Positions 33,416 through 43,591 of a stretch of 64,000 nucleotides of DNA are shown piece by piece. The notes beneath the pieces were generated by a model, which made no database searches, had not been told where the DNA came from, and saw only the letters and a list, made by a program, of their open reading frames with translations. The stretch is from positions 3,224,001 to 3,288,000 of the forward strand of contig NZ_CP108055.1 in the NCBI RefSeq assembly GCF_036174265.1, written 5' to 3'. Both the position numbers and the translations under genes were made by a program. This DNA is from Streptomyces sp. NBC_00285. GTDB lineage: Bacteria > Actinomycetota > Actinomycetes > Streptomycetales > Streptomycetaceae. Position 1 is the stretch's first letter, and each line of letters opens with the position of its first letter.

Positions 33416-35680
33416 ATGATGACCAGTCATGATCCAGCACCAGCACCGTCCGAGGCCCCGCACGGCGGCACCGCCTTCGGCATGATGCTGCGCTCCCTGC
33501 GCCGGGCCGCCCGGCTGACCCTGGAGGAACTGTCCGAGGCATCCGGGGTCAGCGTGCGCGCACTCGGTGACCTGGAGCGCGGCCGCAGCCGGGGCCCTCA
33601 GCGCCGTACCGTCGAGGCGCTCGCCGTCGCCCTCCGGCTCACCGCCGAAGAGCGCGAGCGCCTCCAACGGCTGGCCGACGCCGGCCGGGAACGCTCGGGG
33701 GCGCCCGCCTCGCCGTATCTCCTGCGGACCGTCCCGGACTTCACCGGCCGGGAGCAGGAGCTGGCCGAGCTGGAGTCCCTGGCGATCGGCACACGCACGC
33801 GTGCCGTGGTGCTCTTCGGGCCGGGCGGGCAGGGCAAGACGACGCTCGCCGCGGAAGCGCTGCGCCGGCTGTCCGGCTCCTTCCCTGACGGCTGCGTCTG
33901 CGTCCAACTGCACGGCATGAGCGACTCGCCGCTGCCGGCCGGCGAGGCGCTGGTCCTCCTGCTGACGGCGCTCGGTCATCCACCGGAGCGGATCCCCGTC
34001 GACGTCGCGGCCCGCGAGGCCCTCTACCGGGCCACGCTCACCACCCGCCGTGCCCTGGTCGTCCTCGACGACGCGGCCGACGAGGCCCAGACCAGGCCGC
34101 TGCTGCCGGACGCCGAGGGCGGTTTCGTGCTGGTCACCAGCAGACGGCCACTGGCCGGTCTCGAAGGGGTGCGGCGGATCAGGCTCGGCGGGCTCAGCGG
34201 CGGGGAGTCGGCGCGGCTCCTTCAGCGGATCCTCGGCGCCCCGCGCACCGACGGACAGTCCGAGGCGATCACCCGGCTGACCGAGCTGTGCGGTCACCTC
34301 CCACTGGCCCTGCGGATCGTCGGCAACCGCCTCTCCAGCCGCCCGAGTTGGACCCCGGCCCGGCTGGTCGGCCAACTCGCGGACGAGGAACGCCGGTTGA
34401 GCGGGCTGGTCGCGGGCGACCTCGCGGTCCGTGGCGCCCTCACCCTCTCCTACAGCCAACTCACCGCGCCGCACCGGCTGTTACTGCGCCGCCTCACGCT
34501 GCTGCCCGGCCACGACACCGGTCCGGACCTCGTATCCGTCCTCAGCGGTGAGGACGCGCTCACCACCGAGGACTCCCTCGACCTGCTGGTCGACCGGGGC
34601 CTGCTGGAGGAGACCGCGCCCCGCCGATACGCCCTCCACGATCTCGTGCGGCTCTTCGCGCGCGAGCGGCTGCGGGACGAGGAGGAAGCCGCGGACACCG
34701 TCCGGCTGCGCATGGCGGACTGGCTGTTGCGCTCGGCCTCGATGGCGGGCCGCCTGTTCGAGGCGCCGGGCGCGCCGGAGCCGTGGGCGGCCGAGCCCGC
34801 CCCCTTCACCCCGGCGTCCGCCGAGGAGGCCGAGGAGTGGCTGACCGCCGAACGCGCCCACTGGGCAGGCGCGTTGCCGGTGATGTCCGCGGCGGCACGG
34901 CACCGGGAGATCCTCCACACGGCCCGCACCCTGTACTGGTTCTCGGACCGCTGGGACGCCTGGCCCGAGTGGCGCACCCTGTTCTCCCACGGTGTCCGGT
35001 CGGCGGCCGCGCTCGGCGACCGGGCGGCCGAGGCCTACCAGCTCAACTGCCTGGCCTGGACGTACGCGGTGACAGATGGACGGCACCAGGAGGCCTTGGA
35101 ACATGCCCTGCGCGCACGGGAGTTGGCGACGGAGGCGGGTGACATCGCACAGCAGGCCTGGGCGTCGACCTATATCGCCGGGGCCTGTATGAGCCTCGGG
35201 CGCCCCGCGGAGGCGGCCGAAGCCGCCGAGGACGCGGTACAGCTCTTCGCCCGCACCGGTGACGAGGCGGGCCTGGCGGTCTCCCGGCGCGTCCTCGGCA
35301 GTGCCCTGCGGGAGGCGGGCCGCGCCCGGGAGGCACTGGCCGTCCACCGGGCCCTGCTCGGCACCCGGGCCGGTGACGTTCCCGGGTTCCAGGAGTTCAC
35401 CGAGGCCATCCTCCGCCACCAGATAGCCCGCGACCTGCTCGCCCTGGAGCGGTGGTCGGAGGCAGTGGATGCCTTCCGGGCCGTCATGGCTCCCGTCACC
35501 CACGGCGGCACCAACCGCTTCCAGGCCCTTGCCCTCGCCGGCCTCGCCACGGCCCTGGAGCACTGCGGCGAACTCACCGAGGCCCGCGTCCACTTAACAG
35601 AGGCCCACCGCCTGTTCACCACGGCCGGCGACACGGCGTCCGCGGCGGAGACGACGACGGCGATCGAACGCCTCGGGTAG
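33416..35680 (+). CDS. HTH-NB-ARC-TPR transcriptional regulator with two TTA codons
   Basis: 754-residue regulator. An XRE-type helix-turn-helix (residues ~23-80) is followed by an NB-ARC/STAND ATPase with Walker A GPGGQGKTT (135-143), VVLDDAAD as Walker B and CGHLPLALRIVGNRL as the GLPL-like motif. A winged helix (ALHDLVRLFARERL) and C-terminal tetratricopeptide repeats (about 500-750) follow. This is the AfsR-like STAND layout without the BTAD domain. In-frame TTA codons at 34481-34483 and 35594-35596 make translation dependent on the rare leucine tRNA encoded by bldA, which ties the gene to late growth. The start codon lies within a GTCATGAT direct repeat (33413, 33426). Confidence 0.9.
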   Translation: MMTSHDPAPAPSEAPHGGTAFGMMLRSLRRAARLTLEELSEASGVSVRALGDLERGRSRGPQRRTVEALAVALRLTAEERERLQRLADAGRERSGAPASPYLLRTVPDFTGREQELAELESLAIGTRTRAVVLFGPGGQGKTTLAAEALRRLSGSFPDGCVCVQLHGMSDSPLPAGEALVLLLTALGHPPERIPVDVAAREALYRATLTTRRALVVLDDAADEAQTRPLLPDAEGGFVLVTSRRPLAGLEGVRRIRLGGLSGGESARLLQRILGAPRTDGQSEAITRLTELCGHLPLALRIVGNRLSSRPSWTPARLVGQLADEERRLSGLVAGDLAVRGALTLSYSQLTAPHRLLLRRLTLLPGHDTGPDLVSVLSGEDALTTEDSLDLLVDRGLLEETAPRRYALHDLVRLFARERLRDEEEAADTVRLRMADWLLRSASMAGRLFEAPGAPEPWAAEPAPFTPASAEEAEEWLTAERAHWAGALPVMSAAARHREILHTARTLYWFSDRWDAWPEWRTLFSHGVRSAAALGDRAAEAYQLNCLAWTYAVTDGRHQEALEHALRARELATEAGDIAQQAWASTYIAGACMSLGRPAEAAEAAEDAVQLFARTGDEAGLAVSRRVLGSALREAGRAREALAVHRALLGTRAGDVPGFQEFTEAILRHQIARDLLALERWSEAVDAFRAVMAPVTHGGTNRFQALALAGLATALEHCGELTEARVHLTEAHRLFTTAGDTASAAETTTAIERLG

Positions 35681-35770
35681 CTCCGCGCCCCACTCCACCC
35701 CCGCCGACACCGTCGGCAATGCAAGCCAGGCCGTTCTCTCCCCGCGCCGCCCGCCCCGACCGATCGCACC

Positions 35771-36229
35771 TCACCCCGGATCGACCGGCACCCGGTGATC
35801 CGGCCGACCGTCCTTCGCCAGCATCGAGTGCGTCCCGGCGACCGCCCGGTACAGCCGCATCCCGGAGTCGCCGCGCACGTCGTCGAGGGTCCAGACCCGC
35901 CCACCGTGCCCGAGTGACCGCCGAGAGAAGACCTCCAGCGCGCCCTCCGCTCCCTCCACGATCTCGGCGGCGACGGCCGACATGTACACGCCCTGCCCGG
36001 TGCCGATCTCCGCCGAGGAGTCGAAGGCCGCGATCCCCACCTCGGGCCGGACCGCGATGTTCCGCGAGTGAACGGCATCCGGCGAGGACACCCAGAAGAA
36101 CTCCCGGCATCCCACGTGCGCGAAGTAGACCGGAGTACTCCAGGGCCGCCCCTCCTCGTCCGCCGTGGCCAGCACCAGGTACCGGCTCGCATCGACGATC
36201 CCGCGGGCGTTCTCCGCCGTAGGCCTCAC
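35771..36229 (-). CDS. pyridoxamine 5'-phosphate oxidase-like FMN-binding protein
   Basis: 152-residue split-barrel protein. RYLVLATADEEGRPWSTPVYF is the first flavin-binding strand pair, and FFWVSSPDAVHSRNI and VGIAAFDSS follow as in the PNPOx-like superfamily. Members use FMN, F420 or haem; substrate is unknown. It begins with GTG at 36229, two bases after the preceding minus-strand gene, with which it is co-transcribed. Confidence 0.85.
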   Translation of the reverse strand: MRPTAENARGIVDASRYLVLATADEEGRPWSTPVYFAHVGCREFFWVSSPDAVHSRNIAVRPEVGIAAFDSSAEIGTGQGVYMSAVAAEIVEGAEGALEVFSRRSLGHGGRVWTLDDVRGDSGMRLYRAVAGTHSMLAKDGRPDHRVPVDPG

Positions 36230-36230
36230 G

Positions 36231-36686
36231 TCAGCGGCTCCTTCGGTACGTCAGTCCGAAGTCCGTCTCCCACTCGGCCGCCCCGTCCTTGGACCGCTCC
36301 CAGACGCCGTGGATGCTGTCGCCGTCCGCGCTCAGCTGCCCGGTGAAACGCTGCCTGAAGGGCAGCGGGGAGAAGTCCTCCTCCTCACGCAGCAGCTGCC
36401 ACACCTCGCCGTCGAAGGTCATCGCGTACAGCCGTACAACCCCCCGCGCGTCGAAGTAGTGCTGCGTGTACGCCCCGGTCTCCGGCTCGACCGACACGAT
36501 CGCCGTACTGTCCGGCGCGGGGTTCGGGGCCTCGGTCCGCTGCACCAGGAACCGCCCGTCCAGCGCCCACTCGAACACACTCCGCCCGGCCCCGACCGAC
36601 TGCCCGGGGAACTCGGCCTCCACCACCCACTCCCCCACCAGAACCCCGAGTCGCTCCAGAGCTTCCTGCAGTGCCGTCGCGCCCAT
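36231..36686 (-). CDS. DUF1579-like protein
   Basis: 151-residue soluble protein predicted to form a lipocalin-like beta-barrel: LGVLVGEWVVEAEFPG, FEWALDGRFLVQRTEAP and FTGQLSADGDSIHGVWERS. This resembles the DUF1579 group of small ligand-binding-type proteins with no proven role. ATG at 36686 lies eight bases behind AGGAGG. It forms a two-gene operon with the FMN-binding protein. Confidence 0.8.
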   Translation of the reverse strand: MGATALQEALERLGVLVGEWVVEAEFPGQSVGAGRSVFEWALDGRFLVQRTEAPNPAPDSTAIVSVEPETGAYTQHYFDARGVVRLYAMTFDGEVWQLLREEEDFSPLPFRQRFTGQLSADGDSIHGVWERSKDGAAEWETDFGLTYRRSR

Positions 36687-36875
36687 CGCGAACACCTCCT
36701 TCTCCTGAAGGGGGGGACCGCCACGGCGAGAAGAACTCATCGGTGTCACGCGCGGCTGGGGTCACCGTGGTCAGGTCAGGCGAAGGCCTTCCACGAACAA
36801 CAGCAGCATGTCCATGGCAGACTCTGGGGCTCTGCCTGGTTCCTGACACCGGACCGTTCAACGGGGGGGAAAGAC

Positions 36876-37436
36876 GTGGGTGTACTGAGGCATGCGCGGA
36901 CTGTGGGAGCCATGGCTGCCGTACTGCTCGCCACGGCCTGCCAGGCAGACGCGGACACAGCCGCCTCATCGAACCCGGGGTCCGAGGCCCCCTCTTCCGC
37001 CCGGCGCTCGGCGTCGTCGTCCCCGATTCCGTCCTCAGCGCCCTCCCCACGACCTTCCCGGGGAGAGAAGACCCGGGACGAAGTGATCGGAGACTTCCGT
37101 TATGCGACCGAAGCCTTCGACTTGGGACTGACCGTCCAGAAGGATCCGATGAACCGGGAATGCGTGGCGGACTCCACGGCCTTCTCCCGAACGGAGCCCG
37201 ACGAAGAGGACCTGATGCGCGTGGTGCGCCGGCTCGAAGAACGAGGATGGCACCTGCGCGACGACGTGGATGCCGACGGCGCGACCTTCCTGGACGCAGG
37301 CGGCTGGTGGGCCATCACGGGCATCGGCCCCCTTCCGGGCCAGGTCTCGGACCATGCTTCGCCGGCCGCCGGCGCCCTCGCGCTGAGCGCCTCGTCGACA
37401 TGCACCCGGCCCCCGGGTGCGAGCCCCCGGCGGTAA
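36876..37436 (+). CDS. putative lipoprotein of unknown function
   Basis: 186-residue protein. The N-terminus (GVLRHARTVGAMAAVLLATAC) looks like a lipoprotein signal, with Cys around residue 22, although the position three before Cys is Ala rather than Leu. A Ser/Pro-rich linker of ~45 residues precedes a small domain (about 68-165) with RDEVIGDFRYATEAFDLGL and LEERGWHLRDDVDADG. The function is unknown. GTG at 36876 follows GGGGGGAAAG. It ends 75 bases before the convergent thiolase gene. Confidence 0.75.
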   Translation: MGVLRHARTVGAMAAVLLATACQADADTAASSNPGSEAPSSARRSASSSPIPSSAPSPRPSRGEKTRDEVIGDFRYATEAFDLGLTVQKDPMNRECVADSTAFSRTEPDEEDLMRVVRRLEERGWHLRDDVDADGATFLDAGGWWAITGIGPLPGQVSDHASPAAGALALSASSTCTRPPGASPRR

Positions 37437-37511
37437 CGGGGTCGGAGCCGGGCGCGGGACCGATCCTCACGATCGACCCCGCCGTCTTCACCACCTTCGT
37501 CAACTGGACCT

Positions 37512-38868
<1,357 letters not shown>

Positions 38869-38929
38869 CACGGCAGCTCTGTTCCTGATGGTCCGTCAGA
38901 AAGCTTCCAGACAGCTGGAGTGAGTGCCG

Positions 38930-40165
38930 ATGACCTGTCCAGCGCTTCCCGACGGGTTCGACTTCACCGACCCCGATCTGCTGCAAAGCCGCGTACCGCT
39001 GCCGGAGTTCGCCGAACTGCGCCGGGCCGAACCGGTGCGCTGGATCCCCCAGTCGGCCAACGTCGCCGGTTTCCAGGACGAGGGGTACTGGGCGGTCACC
39101 CGGCACGCGGACGTCAAGTACGTCTCGACGCACCCCGAGATCTTCTCCTCCTCCCTCAACACGGCGATCATCCGCTTCAACGAGCGCATCGAGCGGGACG
39201 CGATCGACGCGCAACGCCTGATCCTGCTCAACATGGACCCGCCTGAACACACCCGCGTCCGCGGCATCGTGCAGCGCGTGTTCACCCCGAGGGCCATCCG
39301 TGCCCTGGAGCAACGGCTCCGTGACCGCGCCCACGCGATCGTCGAGGCCGCGCGCGCCCACACCGGTTCCTTCGACTTCGTCACCCAGGTCGCCTGCGAA
39401 CTCCCGCTCCAGGCGATCGCCGAGCTGATCGGCATCCCGCAGGACGACCGCGCCAAGATCTTCGACTGGTCCAACAAGATGATCTCGTACGACGATCCCG
39501 AGTACGCGATCAGCGAGCAGGTGGGCCAGGAGTCGGCCATGGAGGTCATCGCCTACGCGATGAACATGGCGGCGGACCGCAAGCAGTGCCCGGCGAAGGA
39601 CATCGTCACGACACTGGTGTCGGCGGAGGACGAAGGCAACCTGGGCTCCGACGAGTTCGGCTTCTTCGTGCTGATGCTCGCGGTCGCGGGCAACGAGACG
39701 ACCCGCAACGCCATCACCCACGGCATGCACGCTTTCCTGACCCACCCCGACCAGTGGGACCTCTACAAGCGGGAGCGTCCCGCCACCACCGCCGAGGAGA
39801 TCGTCCGCTGGGCGACCCCCGTCAACTCCTTCCAGCGCACGGCCACCACGGACACGGAACTGGGCGGGAAGCAGATCAAGAAGGGCGACCGCGTGGGCAT
39901 CTTCTACGCGGCCGCCAACCACGACCCCGACGTCTTCGACAACCCCGACACCTTCGACATCACCCGCGACCCCAATCCCCACCTCGGCTTCGGCGGCGGA
40001 GGCCCGCACTACTGCCTCGGCAAGTCCCTGGCGGTTCTGGAGATCGACCTGATCTTCAACGCCATAGCCGACGCCATGCCGAACCTCCGTGCGGCCGGTG
40101 ACCCCCGCCGCCTGCGCTCGGCCTGGATCAACGGAGTGAAGGAGCTGCAGGTCACCCTCGGCTGA
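38930..40165 (+). CDS. cyp125: CYP125-like steroid C26-monooxygenase cytochrome P450
   Basis: 411-residue P450. The start PLPDGFDFTDPDLL, the LILLNMDPPEHTRVR and CELPLQAIAELIGIPQ segments, the I-helix AGNETTR (residues 253-259), RWATPVNSFQRTA and the haem loop GFGGGGPHYCLG with Cys362 follow mycobacterial CYP125 closely, from memory. CYP125 oxidises the terminal methyl of the cholesterol side chain in three steps to the acid. The start is ATG at 38930, nine bases behind CTGGAG; GTG at 38924 is too close to it. Redox partners are not adjacent; the ferredoxin at 20914-21186 is a candidate. A hairpin terminator follows. Confidence 0.92.
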   Translation: MTCPALPDGFDFTDPDLLQSRVPLPEFAELRRAEPVRWIPQSANVAGFQDEGYWAVTRHADVKYVSTHPEIFSSSLNTAIIRFNERIERDAIDAQRLILLNMDPPEHTRVRGIVQRVFTPRAIRALEQRLRDRAHAIVEAARAHTGSFDFVTQVACELPLQAIAELIGIPQDDRAKIFDWSNKMISYDDPEYAISEQVGQESAMEVIAYAMNMAADRKQCPAKDIVTTLVSAEDEGNLGSDEFGFFVLMLAVAGNETTRNAITHGMHAFLTHPDQWDLYKRERPATTAEEIVRWATPVNSFQRTATTDTELGGKQIKKGDRVGIFYAAANHDPDVFDNPDTFDITRDPNPHLGFGGGGPHYCLGKSLAVLEIDLIFNAIADAMPNLRAAGDPRRLRSAWINGVKELQVTLG

Positions 40166-40193
40166 CGTACGGCGAAGTACCACCCCCGAACTC

Positions 40194-40223
40194 GGGCCGA
40201 CGGCTTTCCAGCGCCGTCGGCCC
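40194..40223 (+). terminator. hairpin terminator after P450 gene
   Basis: Perfect 11-bp stem GGGCCGACGGC / GCCGTCGGCCC with an 8-base loop, 29 bases after the stop. Confidence 0.75.
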
Positions 40224-40317
40224 GCCGGCGCAGTCCAGGTGAGGCCGGGGGCCGGTGCGGGGAGCTTCTCCACACCCTGCCCCTGTCCTGCCGCAGTTCG
40301 ACGGAGGGTGCGCCGGG

Positions 40318-41415
40318 TCAGGTGGTCGTCATGGACGCCGCCCCGATCGGCACCCGAAGGGACGGCATCGCGCCCTCGGTGCCGGAGGGGTGCGAAGGTC
40401 TGACCACCGCCCGGCCGTGGTGGCGTGCGATGAGCCGATCGGCCTCCGGCGACCGCTGGTAATAGACCCGGCTACCCTCGCGTGTCCGGCTCAGCAGGCC
40501 CACGCGATGCAGCCTCAGCAGGTGATACGAAACGGTTGACGCACTCATGTGGAGGCGCTGGGCCAGTTCGGTGGTGGTCCGGGAGCTGCCCAGGTCGGCC
40601 AGCAGCAACTGCCTGGACTCCCCGATCACCTGACCCAGCGGATCCGTCACCATGCCCTCCTCCACCGGGGATCCGGTTTCCTCGACGGCACTGCCCACCG
40701 GGTAGGCGAGATGGGTTCCGCTCTCTCCCCAGGGGTCGTCCCGCAGTATCCAGGTCGTCACCAGGGGCGAGGGGTGGAGCACGATCCGTCTGGACTCGAC
40801 GAGGTTCCTGCTCAGGTCGTCCTGGATGGACAGTGCGCCCGAGTCGTACGAGAAGGACGGGTGCAGGGAGTTGAGGGTTGATCTCAGCCCGCGCCGGGCC
40901 ATGGAGGCCGCCCGGTGCTGGATGTCCCCCTCCACCTGCGCGCGGACAGCGTTCCACCTGGTCGACATGAACGCCGCCCAGAACTGGCCGAGTTCCCAGG
41001 CCACGCGCTGCGCGAAACGTCGCTCTCCGGACTCCAGGAACCGAAGGATCCTGCGGGTCTCGACGGACTCCGACCGCTCCGCCGCCTGCGCCCGCCTCAG
41101 AAATCTGCCCATCTGACGCGCGACTGTGCCGCTCGGGGTCGAGGCCACCTGAGACAGTTCTTCTTCGAGGGAACCACGGGATTCCGCCTGGGCGAACATG
41201 AAGCCAGGAACATAGGTTCGTACGTCGCTACGGATCGCCGAGATCAACTGCAGATCGTTGCGGCCCAGGAGTTCCTTGACCGGGCCCTGCTCCATCCGGT
41301 GCCCGCCGACGGCGGCCATACGACCGAAACCGAGCTGGAATCCCATTTGGGCGAGCGGTGAGATCTCGAAAGTCGTACTGGTCAAAGCATCGGCACCTAA
41401 GCGAACAGAAATCAT
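40318..41415 (-). CDS. ArsR-type winged-helix regulator with DUF5937-like N-terminal domain
   Basis: 365-residue regulator. The long N-terminal part (residues ~1-250; SVRLGADALTSTTFEISPLA and RVAWELGQFWAAFMSTRW) resembles the DUF5937 module found with actinobacterial ArsR regulators. The winged helix near 270-335 contains RQLLLADLGSSRTTTELAQR and SASTVSYHLLRLHRVGLL. No metal-binding Cys cluster is seen, so the ligand is probably not a metal. The ATG at 41415 lies close behind GGGGGAAG. Its target is unknown; the neighbouring ~590 bases hold no gene. Confidence 0.87.
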   Translation of the reverse strand: MISVRLGADALTSTTFEISPLAQMGFQLGFGRMAAVGGHRMEQGPVKELLGRNDLQLISAIRSDVRTYVPGFMFAQAESRGSLEEELSQVASTPSGTVARQMGRFLRRAQAAERSESVETRRILRFLESGERRFAQRVAWELGQFWAAFMSTRWNAVRAQVEGDIQHRAASMARRGLRSTLNSLHPSFSYDSGALSIQDDLSRNLVESRRIVLHPSPLVTTWILRDDPWGESGTHLAYPVGSAVEETGSPVEEGMVTDPLGQVIGESRQLLLADLGSSRTTTELAQRLHMSASTVSYHLLRLHRVGLLSRTREGSRVYYQRSPEADRLIARHHGRAVVRPSHPSGTEGAMPSLRVPIGAASMTTT

Positions 41416-42004
41416 TCTTCCCCCTGCCGTCCACGGCACGCAGACGACCAAGTCACCGATCGCCTACCTTCGCTCGGATCCTCACACAGGCCTTGGGCTC
41501 GCACCAGATCATTTCGTTCCCATGCAGCTACCTGAGGGGGAATAAATGGGGCGCGGTGGGATGCACACCCCCAATCGAATTCGCCATACAAGGGACATTC
41601 TAGCGACGTCGAAACATTGAGAGCTTTCAACGCTGCCGCCCCCCGGGGGAGGACGCCGCCGCGATTGAACATCATTCGATTCGGGCGCATCGCACGCGCC
41701 GGAGCCGACGTAAGACACGGTCGGCCGGGATCGGTACGCGGGAGGCCGCGCGCGCGGGGCCGACCGGGATACCGAACCCGGCGGCGATCTGCGTGAAGGG
41801 CGCGCTGCGGCCACGGCTCCTGCCACCCGATCGCCGGCCACCCTGAAAGACGTCATTCGCTGAACGGATACGACGCAATAGATGCCGCCGCTGACTGAAA
41901 CGAGACCCGAATCCGGGTACGGAATAGAAATCCCAGGCGTTCTCACATTTCAGGGAAACCGAGCTGCTCCATCATGGTGAATATTCCAAGAATTTCGAGT
42001 TCGG
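41416..42004. other. gene-free, AT-richer stretch
   Basis: About 590 bases between two minus-strand genes, with visibly lower GC than the surroundings. Open frames within it are short and unlike any family apart from the transposase remnant at 41700-41810. The left end should contain the promoter of the ArsR-type regulator. Confidence 0.6.
41700..41810 (-). pseudogene. remnant of an IS5-type transposase
   Basis: A minus-strand frame reads APFTQIAAGFGIPVG (about 41801-41759), then degrades to RVPIPADRVLRRLR. The first part matches the N-terminal helix-turn-helix of Streptomyces IS5-family transposases (FTQIAAGF..SVGTAHAY, from memory). No catalytic DDE part or terminal repeats remain. Confidence 0.55.
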
Positions 42005-43591
42005 TCACGGCATGCAATGGCCGGGGCGAGCGTAGACGACGACCTGCGCGCCTTGCACGGGGATTCGTTCGCAGACCTCGAAACTGGTCCTGAGCGTCTT
42101 CCGCTTGACCTCCTCCTGCGAAAACGGGTCGAGTGGCTGGCCCGGGGGATCCATCAGGGCGATGACGCGGTCCGACGCCAGGATGTGACGGCGGATCTCG
42201 GCGGCGGGGAGTTCGGTGCCCTGGAGGGTCCGCGAGGCGGCCGGGGAAGCAGCGAGCGCCAGGTCGTCCAGGCGGCCGTAGACCTTGCGGTACGACAGCA
42301 GCCACTCACGGCGTCGCGACGGCATGAACAGCACGCCGTCGCCCTCTCGCGCTGCCCTCTCCACGGTGCTAGCGACCGCGACGACGTCGTCCTTGCGGCT
42401 CTCGGGCGAGCGGACCAGCAGCGACCACGGCAGCAGGACGGCGACCGCCACGGCCACAGACAGACCGGCGGTCAGCGCGCGGGCGGCGGGGGCGAGCCGG
42501 TGCCGCAGTCCGATCGCCCGGGACAGCGCGGCGCCGGCCGGCAGCGCCAGCCCGGCCATGGTGTAGAGCACGTACCGGTCGACGTACCAGGGCTTCACGA
42601 GCGAGATCGCCATCAGCAGACCGGTCGGAGCGATCAGCAACGGGAGGGCGAGCCGGGCCAGAACGGTGGCCTGGGCGGAGCCTCGGCGCCCCGGGAATCG
42701 GCACAGAAGCGCGCCCGCCGCGGAGATCGCCAGGAACTGCAACCACATGCCCGCACTCGGGCGCCCGAGCCAGCCCAGTTGCGCTTCCGCCTGCCCCGCG
42801 CTCGCCACCGCCAGCGGCAGCACGCTCACCGCCACGCAGACACCCGTGATCGCCCAGCCCCGCCACACCGGCCGCGGCACACGCGACCACCACAGCGTCA
42901 GCCCGTGCGCCAACGGGGCCAGTGCCGCGAACTCGTGCAGCCAGCAGGCCAGGGCGAGCGTGAGACCGTACGCCGTCCACCAGCGGGCCCGGGTGCCGGG
43001 CGCGTCGGTGGCGCGGACGAAAAAGTACGTCGCCCAGATGACGCCCGCAGTGACCAGGGCGTAGGAGCGGCCCTCCTGCGCGTACATCTGGGTGACCGGC
43101 AGCAGCGCGAAGACGAGTCCGGCGAGTGTGCCGCTCCGGGGCCCGGCGATCCGGGCGCCGATCGCCCCGACGCCTGCCGCCGCAAGGACGCTCGCCAGCA
43201 CGGACGGCAGTCGCAGGGCCACCGGACCGCCGTCCCACACCACGAACACGGCACGCATCAGCAGGTAGTACAGACCGTGTACGGCGTCGATGTGGTGCAG
43301 CAGGCCCCAGAGGTCGCCCAGCGAGCGGTGGGCGACCTGGTAGGTGACCGACTCGTCGCGCCACATGCTGTCCTGCCGGCCGATCCCCCACAGGCCCGAG
43401 ACCAGTGCGGCCACGGCCGGGACCACGACCGACGCCGCCCTGCCGATGCGGTCGACCGGCCGGACCGCACCGGGCGCGGCGGGCCCGGGGCCACCACCGT
43501 CGGCAAGCGTCTCCGCGGTGTCCAGGTGCTGAGTGATGGTGTCCTCCGCAGAAGTGGGGGTCTGCCGGTCGTCGGATGTCCTCGGGGTCAA
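42005..43591 (-). CDS. GT39/ArnT-like membrane glycosyltransferase (paralogue 2)
   Basis: 528-residue polytopic membrane enzyme that would move a sugar from a polyprenyl phosphate. The conserved first loop contains WRDESVTYQVAHRSL (the catalytic acidic Asp-Glu) and HHIDAVHGLYYLLMRAVFV. About eleven hydrophobic segments follow, with AQEGRSYALV and KPWYVDRYVLY as later family motifs. A soluble C-terminal ~150 residues ends HCMP. The start appears to be TTG at 43591, overlapping the previous stop as TTGA; no ATG or GTG fits. It is a tandem duplicate of the upstream gene. Confidence 0.85.
   Translation of the reverse strand: MTPRTSDDRQTPTSAEDTITQHLDTAETLADGGGPGPAAPGAVRPVDRIGRAASVVVPAVAALVSGLWGIGRQDSMWRDESVTYQVAHRSLGDLWGLLHHIDAVHGLYYLLMRAVFVVWDGGPVALRLPSVLASVLAAAGVGAIGARIAGPRSGTLAGLVFALLPVTQMYAQEGRSYALVTAGVIWATYFFVRATDAPGTRARWWTAYGLTLALACWLHEFAALAPLAHGLTLWWSRVPRPVWRGWAITGVCVAVSVLPLAVASAGQAEAQLGWLGRPSAGMWLQFLAISAAGALLCRFPGRRGSAQATVLARLALPLLIAPTGLLMAISLVKPWYVDRYVLYTMAGLALPAGAALSRAIGLRHRLAPAARALTAGLSVAVAVAVLLPWSLLVRSPESRKDDVVAVASTVERAAREGDGVLFMPSRRREWLLSYRKVYGRLDDLALAASPAASRTLQGTELPAAEIRRHILASDRVIALMDPPGQPLDPFSQEEVKRKTLRTSFEVCERIPVQGAQVVVYARPGHCMP

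Noticed and set aside
33413..33433. GTCATGAT direct repeat over the start of the STAND regulator as an operator
   Set aside because: Only two short copies, one including the start codon itself; not enough to claim regulation.
41412..41690. 92-codon minus-strand frame in the gap beside the ArsR gene
   Set aside because: No ribosome site, no family resemblance, unusual composition.
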